Positions 12,201-20,872 of a stretch of DNA of 64,000 nucleotides are shown here, piece by piece (position 1 is the stretch's first letter; each line of letters starts with the position of its first letter). A program made the position numbers and the translations under genes. This stretch comes from Paracyclopina nana (lineage: Eukaryota; Arthropoda; Copepoda; Cyclopoida; Cyclopettidae). Below the pieces are notes generated by a model. It did not search any database. It saw only the letters and a program-made list of their open reading frames with translations, and was not told the origin of the DNA. Where the stretch lies: NCBI GenBank assembly GCA_019096065.1, contig JAGUCH010000002.1, forward strand, positions 9,560,501 through 9,624,500, in the 5' to 3' direction.

Positions 12201-13591
12201 TGGTGGCCAATGCCAAATTGGCAAGAGCGTGGTAAATTACATTTTTGTGCGGCGCGTCGTTGTAGCGCGCCCTTAGCCATTGATTGGGCGCAGGGCGCGT
12301 GCGCGCGGCGAGCGCTCCTCTCCGCTCGGCGCTCGCCAATGGCAAGTGCGCCCGCCCTCCCGGGTGCTCTGTGCGTGTTTTGCGATCCTGATTTTCATTT
12401 GCGAGTTTTCCTCGTTTTCCAAGTTGGCCGCCGAGGTGGACCCCCGCGGCGAGAAGAACCGGCGCTATTGGCCTCTCGAAAAACCCCTCCTACTCGTAAA
12501 CTCGCGCCTTGTTCAAGCTGTCGGACGGCGAGCAGCTTGGCCCCCTCCGCATCGCTCGGCAGCTTACCCCATCAGCCGAGCAGCTGTCGACGACTCAGCT
12601 GCTGCTGCCAAGCTTTGTTCTTCCCCAGCTGCTGCTGGCCCACGAGGGACGCAGCAACGCACAAAAGAATGTGCAGCAGCAATAGGGATGGGGGAAAGCT
12701 CCCCTGCTGATCCTCCGCAAAGTCTGACTTCGAGCCCCATTTCCCCCCATCATTTTGAGCAGATCTAGGCGGGTCCCTCTCCTCGTAGCTCCTTTGACTA
12801 AATTAAACGCGATGCTTGACCTCGTTACCTGCTAGCTAGCTGCCGCCTTTTCTACCTGGGTAGGTGCGTGCAAGGGAAGTGAGGAACGCGAACCTTTTTT
12901 CCGTTTGTCATTGCACGAGATGGATGGCGGTGGTAATTTGTAGTCAGCCAGCTCCGCTCCAGACACTCCATAAATCTTGGCAGATGCGCGCGATCTCACG
13001 GCGAGCCTAAGGCAACCTTTTCTCACGCGTGTTCCTCTTGCAGGCAAACCCAGGAAGAGGCCGGACGGCAAAGCCCCCGCCCCAGCCAACCCCCCGGCCA
13101 CGCCCACCTCCAAGGCCGACAGCGAGCGGAAGCGAGGCCCGGGCAGGCCTCCCGGCAGCACCAAGCAGAGCATCGAGCACCAGAAGCTTTTGCAGCACGA
13201 CCCGCCCACCAAGCCCGCCAAGGACGGCCCGTCCTCGGCCAAGAAGGCCAAGCAGGACTTCGAGGTCGGCCCGCCCACCCTCACGTGCAACGCGCCCCCC
13301 GGCTTGTCCGCGGCGCTGGCGCCGGCGAGCGCGGAGAAGGCCAAGTTCCACATCGACGTGGTGGCCAACAACCCGCTCAAGTGGAGCGTGACGCAGGTGT
13401 GCGACTTCGTCAAGGGCCTCCCCGGGTGCTCGGACTACGTGGAGGACTTCCAGCTGCAGGAGATCGACGGGCAGGCCCTGATGCTGCTCAAGGCCGACCA
13501 CCTGATGTCGGCCATGGCCATCAAGCTGGGCCCGGCCCTGAAGATCTGCAACGCGATCGACGCGATGCGCGAGGAGCTGAAGCAGAATTGA
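6296..13591 (+). CDS. ph: Polyhomeotic-like Polycomb group protein (SAM domain), two coding exons
   Basis: Exons 6296-7910 and 13044-13591 (donor AAGG|GTAAGT, acceptor CTTGCAG|GC) join in frame into 720 residues. Visible in order: polyglutamine tract (about residues 25-50), long Gln/Pro/Ser/Thr-rich region, an HD1-like motif LTHVIGGHVIKE (about 511-522) followed by QPFPL, an AT-hook-like KRGPGRPPG (about 567) and a C-terminal SAM domain from WSVTQVCDFVKGLPGC (about 651) through EIDGQALMLLK to KLGPALKICNAI. These features match polyhomeotic/PHC subunits of PRC1, nuclear chromatin repressors whose SAM domains polymerise. The FCS zinc finger that normally lies between HD1 and SAM is not seen in these exons; it may be on an unrecognised exon in the 5.1-kb intron, or lost. 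ATG 6296 is the first Met after an in-frame stop. An open frame continues past the stop. Confidence 0.85.
9245..9399. mobile_element. MITE with AGCCCGGTTCCAACA ends (intronic)
   Basis: A 155-bp element from AGCCCGGTTCCAACAAGG to TGTTGGAACTGGGCT, with the family core CTCGCACGCTCAGCTCAACC. Other copies cluster at 16023-16733 and occur at 36900-37043 and 55633-57774. Confidence 0.8.
10060..10620. mobile_element. CTGTTCATCTACCG MITE split by a TGCCCTGTTCATGTA MITE
   Basis: The outer element (TACTGTTCATCTACCG to GATGAACAGAGCA) is flanked by TCA on both sides. It is interrupted at 10186-10593 by a 408-bp element whose own TTA duplication is exact. Removing the insert restores CCGATTCCTTAAGGAGTTT, which is the sequence of the uninterrupted copy at 4895-5046. 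Confidence 0.85.
10186..10593. mobile_element. MITE with TGCCCTGTTCATGTA ends, TTA duplication
   Basis: Begins TGCCCTGTTCATGTATTAAG and ends TACATGAACAGGACA, with TTA on each side. It is in the opposite orientation to the copies at 1885-2292 and 4215-4598. Confidence 0.85.
10820..11336. mobile_element. Composite: AGCCCGGTTCC MITE carrying two younger MITEs
   Basis: The outer ends are AGCCCGGTTCCAACAAC (about 10820) and TGTTGGAACCGGGCT (about 11336). Inside are a hairpin element with GGTTCACCTGC and GCAGGTGAACC ends (about 10922-11133, with the AAAAGCCATCC/TTGGTACCAAA core) and a palindrome with GGCTCATTATCTTCCGCGTC ends (about 11136-11282). The order of insertion follows from which element is interrupted. 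Confidence 0.7.
12200..12770 (+). promoter_or_regulatory. GC-rich intronic block, possible alternative promoter or exon
   Basis: Within the AT-rich intron, about 570 bases are GC- and CpG-rich (for example GGGCGCAGGGCGCGTGCGCG), resembling the 5' region at 5700-6295. GC-rich openings exist but none encodes a recognisable domain, so an alternative first exon or internal promoter is only a suggestion. Confidence 0.3.
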
Positions 13592-13783
13592 CGGCGTGCC
13601 CACCGCAAACGCGTTCTCTTCAAGCTCGGCGCCAAGCTGGTGGGCGAGGTGGACGTCGTCGAGGAGAGAAACAACAACTTGGACGACTCCTCCGCGGCCT
13701 CCAGCGGCAACGACTCCGGGCTGAGCAAGGCCTCGGTCTACGACGAGATCTTCGGCGACGACGTGGACTTGTGCGACCTCTGA
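13592..13783 (+). CDS. In-frame open extension after the polyhomeotic stop (candidate readthrough)
   Basis: After CAG AAT TGA CGG the same frame stays open for 63 codons, ending CTC TGA at 13781-13783. Third positions are almost all G or C, like the SAM exon. The predicted peptide starts with a basic RRAHRKR, has a Ser/Asp-rich middle and ends acidic (DEIFGDDVDLCDL). TGA followed by C is a known leaky context, and readthrough is common in arthropod regulatory genes. Alternatives are a recent nonsense change or sequence error, or an unrecognised splice bypassing the stop. Confidence 0.5.
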   Translation, partial: RRAHRKRVLFKLGAKLVGEVDVVEERNNNLDDSSAASSGNDSGLSKASVYDEIFGDDVDLCDL

Positions 13784-14099
13784 TGTGCGAAAAACTCGCG
13801 TTTGCGGACAGTGGGCAACGAATGTGTGTGTGTTCCTCAGTGTACAAAAAACGACGCAGCAGCTTCCGCTAGTTGTAGTGATTAACCCACTTGTTTAGAG
13901 AGACCCCGATTAACTTGTAGGCCGCGCGCACTGCCATCGTTAGGATTGCACCCTTCCCTCCCCCAAATGTCGCGTCATAGACTGATCCTCCTCATCAATA
14001 TCATTATTGTTAACGTTATTCATGCTATAGTCAACCCTGTTCTTTTGCTGTACAAAAGCGCATTTCTATTTACTACAGTAACCTTCGCGCGAGATGGAA

Positions 14100-14105
14100 A
14101 ATAAA
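14100..14105 (+). terminator. Polyadenylation signal AATAAA, polyhomeotic homologue
   Basis: A canonical AATAAA lies about 510 bases past the first stop and 320 past the second. It is the first good signal downstream. Confidence 0.5.
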
Positions 14106-14109
14106 ACCG

Positions 14110-15035
14110 CAAATTGTCGTCGTGCATTCCTGCCTCGCCAAATGTGTTGTGCCAGCAGAGAAAATCGTGCTCTCACTCCAAGTCGGCCTCCCACGTGGCT
14201 CCACTCTCGCTCGCTGCGAGGAAAACCAACTCCTACAAATCATCTTCCCAACTAAACTCGTGATTGAATGCATGCGCAATCATTTGGCTGTCAGTCACAG
14301 CAGACTCGCTCGGATTCTTTCGGTCCAACGTCGTTCAATTTTGGCCTCGCCAGCAGTTGCAAGAGGAGGATATGATGAGAGCTCCTAGCAGCAGCAGCTG
14401 GGGGAAAGAGCTTTTCGTCATTATTGGGGGAAAAAAGAGCGAGCGGGGGATCACGCCGAAATAATGTTGTGTGTACTTATCAAAAATCCCCTATATTTGC
14501 TTTTGATGCTCGCGATTTGCCAACGAGTCCAGACAGAAATATGGAGCCACCAAACTCCTTTCATCTTTAATTAAACATGGCCGATTCTGCTGCATTCAAT
14601 ATCAGGTTTCGATCCTTTATGAACTCTCTCGTTCTTTATCCTTCTGTAATCATGTGCTTTGCTGAATGACAATGAAGTAGCTTCAAAACTCAACGTGCAC
14701 CGATTTTGGCATATGAAAGAAGGGAGCACGAATAAATAGTCGTAAAAATTCAACATCAGGCATGCATCTAATGCACTATTCTCTTGTGAAAATTGTCATG
14801 AGATAAAATCAATCTTCTACTGTGGCTACATCTTGCAGTTACTGCGAATCGGGTTTTTTTAATAAAAAATCTTGGCAACAATTTCAGTTTTCTTAAGTCT
14901 GAATAGTTTTTTAACGAGAAAACATGGCAGTAATTGCATCTTTCTATGGCAATTTTGCTCCTCTTTTTACAGATTTGACCAAAAAGGTACGTTGAGTAGA
15001 TGAACAGGGCATATTCTGCTTTTTTCCAAAGTATC
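14110..15035. other. Intergenic DNA, no gene recognised
   Basis: 14110-14760 shows no repeats or conserved protein. 14760-15015 carries fragments resembling the GATGAACAGGGCA MITE families (a lone end GTAGATGAACAGGGCAT near 14997-15013). Confidence 0.5.
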
Positions 15036-15039
15036 CTTT

Positions 15040-15245
15040 GGCCAGGGGGGACATTTTCTAATCGGTAAACGTCAAGAGGGGCAAACCCCCAGAAGGGCGA
15101 ACGTTCATAGGAGCAACCTCTAGAAGGGCAAGCTTCAAGAGGGGCAAATGTCCATAAAAAACAAGCGTCCAGAGGGGCAATCATCAAGGGCAAATGGGAA
15201 GGGGTCATACAGGTCCTAAGAGAATCATGGGAGAGGGGCAAACGT
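15040..15245. repeat. Degenerate tandem array of GAGGGGCAAACGTC units, single arm
   Basis: About twelve degenerate units of roughly 15-18 bases (for example CAAGAGGGGCAAAC, AGAAGGGCGAACGTTC, AGAGGGGCAATCATC) lie head to tail. They resemble one arm of the element at 17018-18032, but no inverted partner arm is seen here. The Pro/Leu-rich antisense opening across it is a repeat artefact. Confidence 0.6.
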
Positions 15246-15283
15246 CAAAGTCTACTCTTTCCAGTTTGCCTCTTTTTCTACTG

Positions 15284-15753
15284 CACAGTGGATCAAAAAG
15301 CCGATTTTACGCGCATGAGAAATTACGTCAAATCGCAGATTTCCAATTTTAGCACCCATTTTCAGTTTCTAATTTGTATGACTTTTAGGCTATCTAAAGA
15401 GCACAAATTAATGTTTATTGACAGATAAAGATTCAAATTTGGTGAAGGAAACATAATTTTTGGACAAAAGTTGATTTTGGCGAATTCAGTAGAATTAACA
15501 GCAACTTTGTACAATTTGAGCAAAAATTGAATCTCCCATAACTTTTGATTCCAAACGACTCCAATTGAGTGACCAAGTAAGGGAAGTCAAGCTTATAGCA
15601 TAAATTGATAATTCACCAGAATTGGCTGCTCTTACTTGCTCTCCCGGGTGCCAGGATGGAATATTTTTAGCTTACCGCTAATAAGAAAGAGGTGCTACGT
15701 TCATTTCGCGACTTTTTTCCGTGCGCGTGAAATCGGCAAATAAACCCACTGTG
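15284..15753. mobile_element. 470-bp element with CACAGTG ends and 5-bp duplication (Transib-like)
   Basis: The element starts CACAGTGGATCAAAAAGCCG and ends with the complement of CACAGTGGGTTTATTTGCCG. The inverted match extends about 35 bases (shared GCCGATTTYACGCGCA). The exact 5-bp direct repeat TACTG flanks it (15279-15283 and 15754-15758). A CACWRTG heptamer end plus a 5-bp duplication are the hallmarks of Transib/RAG-related transposition. The interior has no ORF, so it would be non-autonomous. Family assignment is inferred from ends and duplication only. Confidence 0.7.
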
Positions 15754-16022
15754 TACTGCTATTTCTTTGTGCAAACCTCCATAATTGAACACCTTTTGGG
15801 ATGAGGAACCGCGTTAGTTGAAAGTAACGGTTCTTTTTGTTTAGGACCAGTTATCTAAAAACTTGAGCTTCAAATCACTTGAGCTTCAAATCACCTGAAC
15901 CAAATTAATGCTCCGTTCATATTGGTTCCATTTCATTCACCACGACAAAATCAGTCCGAACTTCACCAGGTCATAGGAAAAAATGGTACTATTTTCAAAT
16001 ACAAAAATGGACGGAAGACACA

Positions 16023-16733
16023 AGCCCGGTTCCAACACGGGATATCAGCATAGTGCAGTGCGGTAAACCAGTTAAGTCAGGTCGAGCTGAGCGCGCGAGC
16101 TAGCTGTGACCTGACTATGCTAAAAAGTCAAGTTACGTCTCCTGACTATAGCCCGGTTCCAACACGGGATATCAGCATAGCATAGTACGGTAAACCAGTT
16201 AAGTCAGGTTGAGCTGAGCGCGCGAGCTAGCTGTGACCTGACTATGCTAAAAAGTCAAGTTACGTCTCCTGACTATGCTGATTTACCATGTTGGAACCGG
16301 GCTACACAAGTTGCACAAGCAGTAGGCAAGGAAAATCAGCATAGTCTGGAGACGTAACTTGACTTTTTAGCATTAGCCCGGTTCCAACACATGATATCAG
16401 CATAGTGCAGTACGGTAAACCAATTAAGTCAGGTCGAGCTGAGCGCGCGAGCTAGCTGTGACCTGACTATGCTAAAAAGTCAAGTTACGTTTCTTGACTA
16501 TGCTGATTTTCCTTGATGGAACCGGGCTATAGTCAGGTCACAGCTAGCTCGCGCGCTCAGCTCGACCTGACTTAACTGGTTTACCGTACTATACTATACT
16601 GATATCCCGTGTAGGAACCGGGCTGTAAACTAGCTACGCAGAAGCCCAGTTCTGAGCGCGCGAGCTAGCAGGCACCATATAAGTATAAGTAAGGTGTCCA
16701 TACTATACTGATTTTCATTGTTGGAACCGGGCT
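16023..16733. mobile_element. Cluster of AGCCCGGTTCCAACA MITEs, partly nested
   Basis: Copies: 16023-16149 (right end missing), 16150-16303 (complete, 154 bp), about 16329-16624 (inverted, interrupted) with 16375-16528 (complete, 154 bp) inside it, and a partial copy about 16640-16733. All share the core GAGCTGAGCGCGCGAGCTAG and GACCTGACTATGC arms. 16620-16650 also carries a fragment of the AACTAGCTACGCAGA element known from 40708-40876. Confidence 0.8.
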
Positions 16734-16914
16734 AGAGTTGTCATTATGCATGAATTTGAAATAATGCATTCCTTAAGGAACGGTACATGAACAGTATATA
16801 ACATCTTGATGTTTTAAGTTTTTTATGTTTCTAATAGATTTATGCCCAGTTTATTTACAAAGTCTATTTCAGTCCTACTTAAGAGTAGATGAACAGGGCA
16901 TTAATAGGGTGTTC

Positions 16915-18178
16915 ATCCATGCCTCGTTTCCTTAAAATCTTACGACAGCCTTAAACGAAATGCTTAAGTTTTCGTACTTCTGATTAAACAAAACACTTCT
17001 AGCTCATATGACCAAAAGGGCTGCGTGCACTTTGCCCCTAGCCGTTTGCCCCTAGCCATTTACCCCTAGCATGTTTGCCCCTAAGATTTTTGCCCCTAAA
17101 GACTTTTGCGCCCAAGACATTTTCCCTTAGACACATATGCCCCTAGACATGTTTGCCCCTGGGATTTTTGCCCCTGAAGACGCTTACCCCTTAGATGTTT
17201 GCCCCTGGATATATTTTCTCCTTGGACTTTTGCCCCTTGGACTTTTGCCCCTAGGACATTTTCCCCTTGGCCTTTTGCCCCTTGGACTTTTGCCCTTGGA
17301 CTTTTGCCCCGTGAACTTTTGCCCCTTGAACGTTTGCCTCCAAGATGATTGCCCACAATATTTTCACTTCATTATTTCATGATGTTTTGCATTTTATAAT
17401 AATTTTACATAACAAAACCTTCTTTAACCGGAATCCTAAACCAACCAAACCTGATCCTATCCAAAACAATCATTTTTTCTGCTTTTACAAATAATAGTTT
17501 TATTAATTTTTTAATAAGCTGATTAGATTGAGGCAATATATAATCTTATCCCTAAAATGACTTATTTTAGGAATTTTTATAGTCCAATTGGTGCTGAAAG
17601 TTCATTTCAAATTGGACAAATTGTCAACTTGAGTCAACAGTGCAGTGGCAACCTACCCATGAGCAAAATATCCCAGGGCAAAATTCCTAAGGGCAAATTT
17701 TACTAGGACTTGGGGCAAAAATGGCTGAAGCAAACACCCTAGGGGTAAAAAACCAAGGTTAAAAAACCAAGGGGCAAAAAAACCAGGGGCAAAAAAAACA
17801 GGGGCAAAAATCCAAGGGGCAAATAAAACCAGGGGCAAACATCTAAGGGGCAAGTGTCTTCAGGGGCAAAAATCCTTGGGCAAACTTGTCTAGGGGCAAA
17901 AATCCAAAGGGCAAATGTCTTGGGGGTGACTGTCTCTAAGGACAAAGATCTTAGGGGCAAACGTCTACTGAGGCAAACGGCCTGGGGCAAACATATCAGG
18001 GGTAAACGGCTAGGGGCAAAAGTCTTGAGACCGACCAAAAGAGGTCGGAAAAAGTGGTCTAATTGAAGCTATGAAAAGTGAGCAAAAATGATCAGTTCTG
18101 AAATAGGAGGCTTAAGTAAAACGCAATTTAACGGACGGAAAAAATTTCCTTGGAAGGTGAACACAGCATTAAAACATT
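16915..18178. mobile_element. TAGGGTGTTCATC MITE split by a 1-kb inverted-array element
   Basis: Outer ends are TAGGGTGTTCATCCATGCC and GGTGAACACAGCA. The uninterrupted copy at 19732-19972 shows the join ATATGACCAAAAGAGGTCGG; here 1015 bases are inserted within that string with an 8-bp repeat GACCAAAA on either side. Confidence 0.85.
17018..18032. mobile_element. Element A: 1015 bp with inverted arrays of TTTGCCCCTAGAC units
   Basis: Bounded by the direct repeat GACCAAAA (17010-17017 and 18033-18040; nine bases if the next G is counted). It starts GGGCTGCGTGCAC and its other end reads GGTCTCAAGAC. The left arm (about 17025-17360) has some 20 degenerate units such as TTTGCCCCTAGAC; the right arm (about 17650-18025) has the same unit in reverse orientation. 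The AT-rich core (about 17360-17645) has no ORF. Insertion into a known MITE makes the boundaries secure. Long Gly/Lys- or Leu/Pro-rich openings are translations of the repeats, not genes. Confidence 0.85.
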
Positions 18179-18718
18179 TTATTTTACCGTCATGAAGAAA
18201 TCCCTAAAAAATTGATAACATTCATCTGCTTGGGTTTGATTTCGAACTAATTTACGAGCCGCAAAAATGCGCTAACTCAGTTTTTTTTCTCGAGTAGTAT
18301 CAGCTGAAAATCCCAAATGTTGCCCATAAAGGACGCTGGGATCGCCCTACATCAATGTTATTGTAATGATACTAATGTGAATTGCAATTTTGAACTTTTT
18401 GTGAATCAGCGTGGTTTAAATAAAATCAGTTTTGGTTAGACCAAAAAAAAAAAAAAAAAAAGATTCGATGAACCCGCTTGATAAGTCAATATTTGGTGTT
18501 CGAGTTTTAAAAGCGCCCTCTAGCGCCTCTACTGTGTTTAAAGCAAAGCTAACTGCAATCAATCAAGTATTGATGAAAAAAAACAGTAATAACCAGATAT
18601 CAGATCGATTTTAAGGTAACTTGAGAGTAAATAAAACTGATATTGGTGTAAGTAAGTGTATTGAATTTTAAGTATTTTCAAAATATTTATTGGTTAGATA
18701 TCAACTTTTAGGCTCATT

Positions 18719-19104
18719 AGGGTGATCCCATACTCAAAATAGTCAAGTTACCTTCCTGAAACAGAAACCTCAGTTAATTTCAGCTTGTTTTATAGGCAAC
18801 TTCGGTTCGTTTTAGTCGTGTTCAGTTGACCGCTGAGCTGACACGCCAACGCGTTGTACATCAGCAGCTGATGAGCAAAGTTAGCTTTTCTCAATGAAAC
18901 AAGCTTCAGTTACTACGCATATGAGACCACTTTTTGTAGCTAAGTTCAGTTTTGTAACTTAACTTTGCAAGGCAAGCAAGCTAGCAGTACACAAAATTAA
19001 GCTAAGTTGAGTACCACCTACATAAATATCTGGGAACGGAACTAAACTAAACTTAACTCATTACCCAATTTAACTTGACTAACAGGTCAATACGAGAACG
19101 CCCT
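18719..19104. mobile_element. Long MITE with AGGGTGATCCCAT ends, ATT duplication
   Basis: A 386-bp relative of 3010-3404, flanked by exact ATT repeats (18716-18718 and 19105-19107). The interior carries AACGCGTTGTACATCAGCAG and AAGTTAAG motifs. Confidence 0.8.
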
Positions 19105-19178
19105 ATTATCTTCTGTGTCTTTGATTTGATTATAGCAGGTGAACAGGGCCTAGAATAAACTGCTCAACTTTTCTTTTA

Positions 19179-19402
19179 GGCCCTGTTCACCTTCAATATT
19201 TTCAGCAAAATAACGCGCGATATTATGCCGATAATTGCAAATATCCGGTATTTGTAAAATCATTTTTCTTATTCTGTCTTCGGAATCGATCTATTGGTAC
19301 CAAAAGCCATCCTTCACAAAAAAATAAAATTCTCAGTTTCTTAGTATTTCTCTCCAATATTTTTCCAAAATAACGGCTATAATGAGGAGGTGAACAGGCC
19401 CC
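19179..19402. mobile_element. Hairpin MITE with GGCCCTGTTCACCT ends
   Basis: A 224-bp element, GGCCCTGTTCACCT to AGGTGAACAGGCCCC, with long inverted arms around a TTGGTACCAAAAGCC centre. A close copy is at 45725-45945; decayed relatives are at 760-973 and within 10820-11336. Confidence 0.8.
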
Positions 19403-19731
19403 TAGTTATGTTTTTGCATGCATTTTCATTCATGAGTTTCAGGCATGCTAGTCCTATTTTTGCCATAACACATCATTAATTCCAAATGTCAAACAATTTT
19501 TAAGAAATGCAGACATTTTCGAATAACTCATTCAGATTGCAAAATTAATATCTCAACCTTAATTCATCATTCGAAAAGATTTCCACATTCGTAAGAGCCC
19601 AAAACTCCGTGAACTTAGTCAGGTCTCCTCATCTAGTCACCAAATTTACAACATTAGGTGAATTTCATCGAATCAGGTACACTTTTTTAATTCACTCAGA
19701 CAGAACCTCTTCTCCAGAAAAACTCTACTAA

Positions 19732-19972
19732 TAGGGTGTTCATCTATGCCTCGTTTCCTTAAATTCTTACGACAGCCTTAAACGAAATGCTTTTAGTTTT
19801 CGTACTTCTGATTAATCAAAACACTTCTAGCTAATATGACCAAAAGAGGTCGGAAAAGTGGTCTGATAGAAGCTATGAAAAGTGAGTAAAAATGGTCAGT
19901 TCTGAAATAGGAAGCTTAGATAAAACTCAATTTAACGGAAGGAAAAATTTTCCTCGGTAGGTGAACACAGCA
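19732..19972. mobile_element. MITE, TAGGGTGTTCATC/TGCTGTGTTCACC family, complete copy
   Basis: A 241-bp uninterrupted copy with exact TAA duplication (19729-19731 and 19973-19975). It serves as the reference for the interrupted copy at 16915-18178. Confidence 0.85.
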
Positions 19973-19975
19973 TAA

Positions 19976-20872
19976 AGTCTATTGTGCGAAGATGAAAGCT
20001 TTATTATGTTTAACTTTTATTGAATGCTTGAATTTACCAAACCAAGGCTATAAAGGGGAAATAGCTTATTTTTTCAAATAGCTCAAGGCAGTAGCGGATA
20101 GAGGCAATCAACAAGATTACGATCACATAAAAAGATGTCATAAAAAATTGCTGGTTTCATAATTTGGCTAGCGCGGTTTACTAGACATCCTTTAGTCACT
20201 GCAATTTCGCACAAATTCGCAAAATTCAAACAAAAACTAAAGCAGCTAAAAAATTTGACGGGACTCGCGTAAGTCATAAAAAAATTCAATAAGAGGTATT
20301 AGGTCAAGTTATTCAGCTAAGAAAAAAAAACATAGAAAGGATAACAGCTCTAAAATTAATTTTCAAATTACATCTCTGAAAAAGCTAACATTCGTTGAAT
20401 CGTCAAGACCAATTACTTATTTCTTAGAACAGCTGCCACGCCATGATTGGTGCTGTTCGTGGCGAAGTCAACGCAGCTTGCGCAGCGCTCCTCTCAGGAG
20501 CCAAAATAATTGTGTGTTTGTTGTGGAAACCGAACTACGAGCTTTTAGGCCAATCGTTTGGGAAAGTATTGGAAACACCGTTGAAAATTTCTTTTCTTTT
20601 CAGTTTGAAAGACCAGAAGGCTTTATTCATGTCAATATCAATGAAATGATAAACTTTTTTTGGTTAAACCGAGCAAATGCAATTATTTGCTACAGTGTTT
20701 GAAACTTTGAAAGTGTTGATTGACTTAACTTCGATCTCGTGATTCAAAGCTAAGAAAATTGAAGAATTCCCATGCGTCGAATACTTTTCATGATATGAAG
20801 TGAAAAAACGAGATTACGTGAGCAGGCTTCCTTGATACATATTAATCCTGGTTACACCGTAATGAGCAGAGA
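19976..20872. other. Intergenic DNA upstream of GLD2/PEX19
   Basis: No recognisable gene or repeat. Short openings around 20440-20700 show no known domain. The proximal promoter of the GLD2 and PEX19 transcripts probably lies here or in the following intron. Confidence 0.4.

Larger units (their letters stand above)
7911..13043 (+). other. Large intron of the polyhomeotic homologue
   Basis: This 5.1-kb intron begins GTAAGTTAATGG and ends CCTCTTGCAG. It holds unique DNA (about 7911-9240 and 11340-12830), MITEs at 9245-9399, 10060-10620 and 10820-11336, and a GC-rich block at 12200-12770. No FCS zinc-finger pattern (CxxC ... FCS ... C) was found when reading it through. Confidence 0.7.

Noticed and set aside
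13589-13591. TGA as selenocysteine codon
   Set aside because: The SAM-polyhomeotic family has no selenoproteins, and no SECIS-like hairpin was noticed in the 3'UTR; ordinary readthrough is simpler.
14768-15241. 157-codon opening on the minus strand
   Set aside because: It crosses the degenerate GAGGGGCAAACGTC array and MITE remnants and shows no domain.
17096-17382. Openings on both strands encoding Gly/Lys-rich and Leu/Pro-rich repeats (also 17653-18066)
   Set aside because: They are translations of the tandem arms of element A; both strands are open because the unit length and composition avoid stops.
20443-20702. Two overlapping openings upstream of GLD2
   Set aside because: No recognisable domain, no splice context, composition like surrounding intergenic DNA.
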